In this document: one piece after another, positions 63,462 through 64,000 of the stretch | Layout: each line of letters begins with the position of its first letter | Position numbering within the stretch: the stretch's first letter is position 1 | Source of the DNA: Amphirosellinia nigrospora | Taxonomy: Eukaryota > Ascomycota > Sordariomycetes > Xylariales > Xylariaceae | Assembly (NCBI GenBank): GCA_004123355.1 | Contig: SCHM01000008.1 | Coordinates: 615,501 to 679,500, forward strand | Length of the DNA: 64,000 nucleotides | Direction of reading: 5' to 3' | Notes under the pieces: generated by a model | Database searches by the model: none | What the model was told of the DNA's origin: nothing | What the model saw: the letters and a program-made list of their open reading frames with translations, nothing else | Made by a program: the position numbers and the translations under genes

Positions 63462-64000
63462 TTATATTCGATAGGCCGAGCGAGTAGACGGGGCCGGTGT
63501 TCCGCGCCTGGGATCTGGCAGACGTTTCCCGTCAAGAAACTTCGGGCTGCGCGCTTCATAGTAGGGGTTGAGCGCCTGTTGTTGCTTTCTCGCCCGGAAC
63601 TCTTCCTTCTCCTCCTCATCCAGCGTAAAGGCTTTCCTCAGCCAGCCAAATGCGCTCTTCTTCTTTTTCACCTTCTTGCCGTCTTGGCCTGCGATAGTTG
63701 TGACGTTACTTAGCATGCTCATGCCCATCGCCGACCGTTGGTCCCGTACATGAGCCGCGTGTGACGTATGCGGCCGAGCAGTTGCAGACGTATGTGGCCG
63801 TTGCTGCAACGGCGAGTGTGGACTGGCCCGCACTGGGTAGAAATATTGTTGTTGATCAGACCGTGGTGACGGTATTGTATTGGTGAACCTTGGCACCGAC
63901 ATGCCACCTGGAGGGTCTATCGGTGAGTGATGCGCCGAGTGATATGACGGCTGACGCGGCGGATGCACCTCGAGGCCGGACACATATTCGGCGTTACGAC
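63462..64000 (-). CDS. small conserved fungal protein, 5'-truncated by window edge
   Basis: The open frame runs off the right edge without an ATG start; its first visible residues are RNAEYVSGLEVHPP, so the gene is partial. A Pro/His/Ser/Gln-rich region is followed by a basic KKVKKKKSAFGWLRKAFTLD segment, then EEEKEEFRARK and NPYYEARSPKFLDGKRLPDP near the C-terminus. I recall this C-terminal block (FGWLKKAF...EEEKAEFEARK...SPKFLDGKR) as conserved in filamentous ascomycetes, without known function. The basic amphipathic stretch could bind membranes or nucleic acid. Confidence 0.65.
   Translation of the reverse strand, partial: RNAEYVSGLEVHPPRQPSYHSAHHSPIDPPGGMSVPRFTNTIPSPRSDQQQYFYPVRASPHSPLQQRPHTSATARPHTSHAAHVRDQRSAMGMSMLSNVTTIAGQDGKKVKKKKSAFGWLRKAFTLDEEEKEEFRARKQQQALNPYYEARSPKFLDGKRLPDPRRGTPAPSTRSAYRI

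Overview
The window is nuclear DNA of a filamentous ascomycete (Pezizomycotina, probably a Sordariomycete; the class is an inference). The evidence is short introns (mostly 45-140 bases) with GT..AG ends and CTAAC/CTGAC branch sites, a HET-domain gene, a Zn2Cys6 regulator, a cellulose-binding esterase, and AT-rich, gene-poor stretches between compact genes. About sixteen protein genes and one tRNA gene can be supported. No CRISPR array, operon, retroelement or recognisable transposase was seen.

Layout. 1-6.1 kb: gene-poor, partly AT-rich, with two small fold-back repeats. 6.1-8.0 kb: HET-domain gene (+). 10.0-12.0 kb: soluble fumarate reductase with a C-terminal cytochrome b5 domain (-). 13.8-15.3 kb: SET-domain gene (-), divergent from a long lineage-specific low-complexity protein (+, 15.8-18.7 kb). 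19.6-20.2 kb: FAS1 (fasciclin) protein (+). 23.4-28.3 kb: SIN3 corepressor (+). 29.8-31.3 kb: acetyl-CoA acetyltransferase ERG10 (-), divergent from the U5 snRNP GTPase SNU114 (+, 32.1-36.1 kb). 38.7-39.7 kb: iron-sulfur targeting factor CIA2 (-). 39.7-45.7 kb: gene-free with short tandem repeats. 45.7-48.9 kb: Zn2Cys6 transcription factor (+). 48.9-54.0 kb: gene-free. 54.0 kb: tRNA-Asp with a small intron. 54.7-56.1 kb: secreted CE1 esterase with a CBM1 (+). 56.5-57.4 kb: F-box-like protein (-). 58.1-60.2 kb: GUP1 MBOAT acyltransferase (+). 60.8-61.7 kb: AIG1-like membrane protein (-). 63.5-64.0 kb: 5'-truncated small conserved protein (-).

The most important reading note concerns frame breaks. 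Nearly every conserved gene, including essential ones (SNU114, CIA2, ERG10), is interrupted by single-base frame breaks. Almost all can be explained by loss of one C or G from a short C/G run; I count about 37 in the housekeeping genes. This points to a sequencing or assembly error mode, not gene decay. Gene models below are given as whole spans across these breaks, and genes that look broken should not be called pseudogenes without checking.

The genes are mostly unlinked in function: chromatin and transcription (SIN3, SET protein, Zn2Cys6 factor), RNA splicing (SNU114), sterol precursor synthesis (ERG10), Fe-S assembly (CIA2), redox (fumarate reductase), membrane lipid or GPI remodelling (GUP1, AIG1-like) and plant cell-wall degradation (CE1-CBM1 esterase). 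The least explained items are the low-complexity protein at 15.8-18.7 kb with its five YY[K/E]-type repeats, the 762-base intron in SNU114 that looks like a small intron expanded by foreign sequence, and the paired fold-back repeats near the left end.
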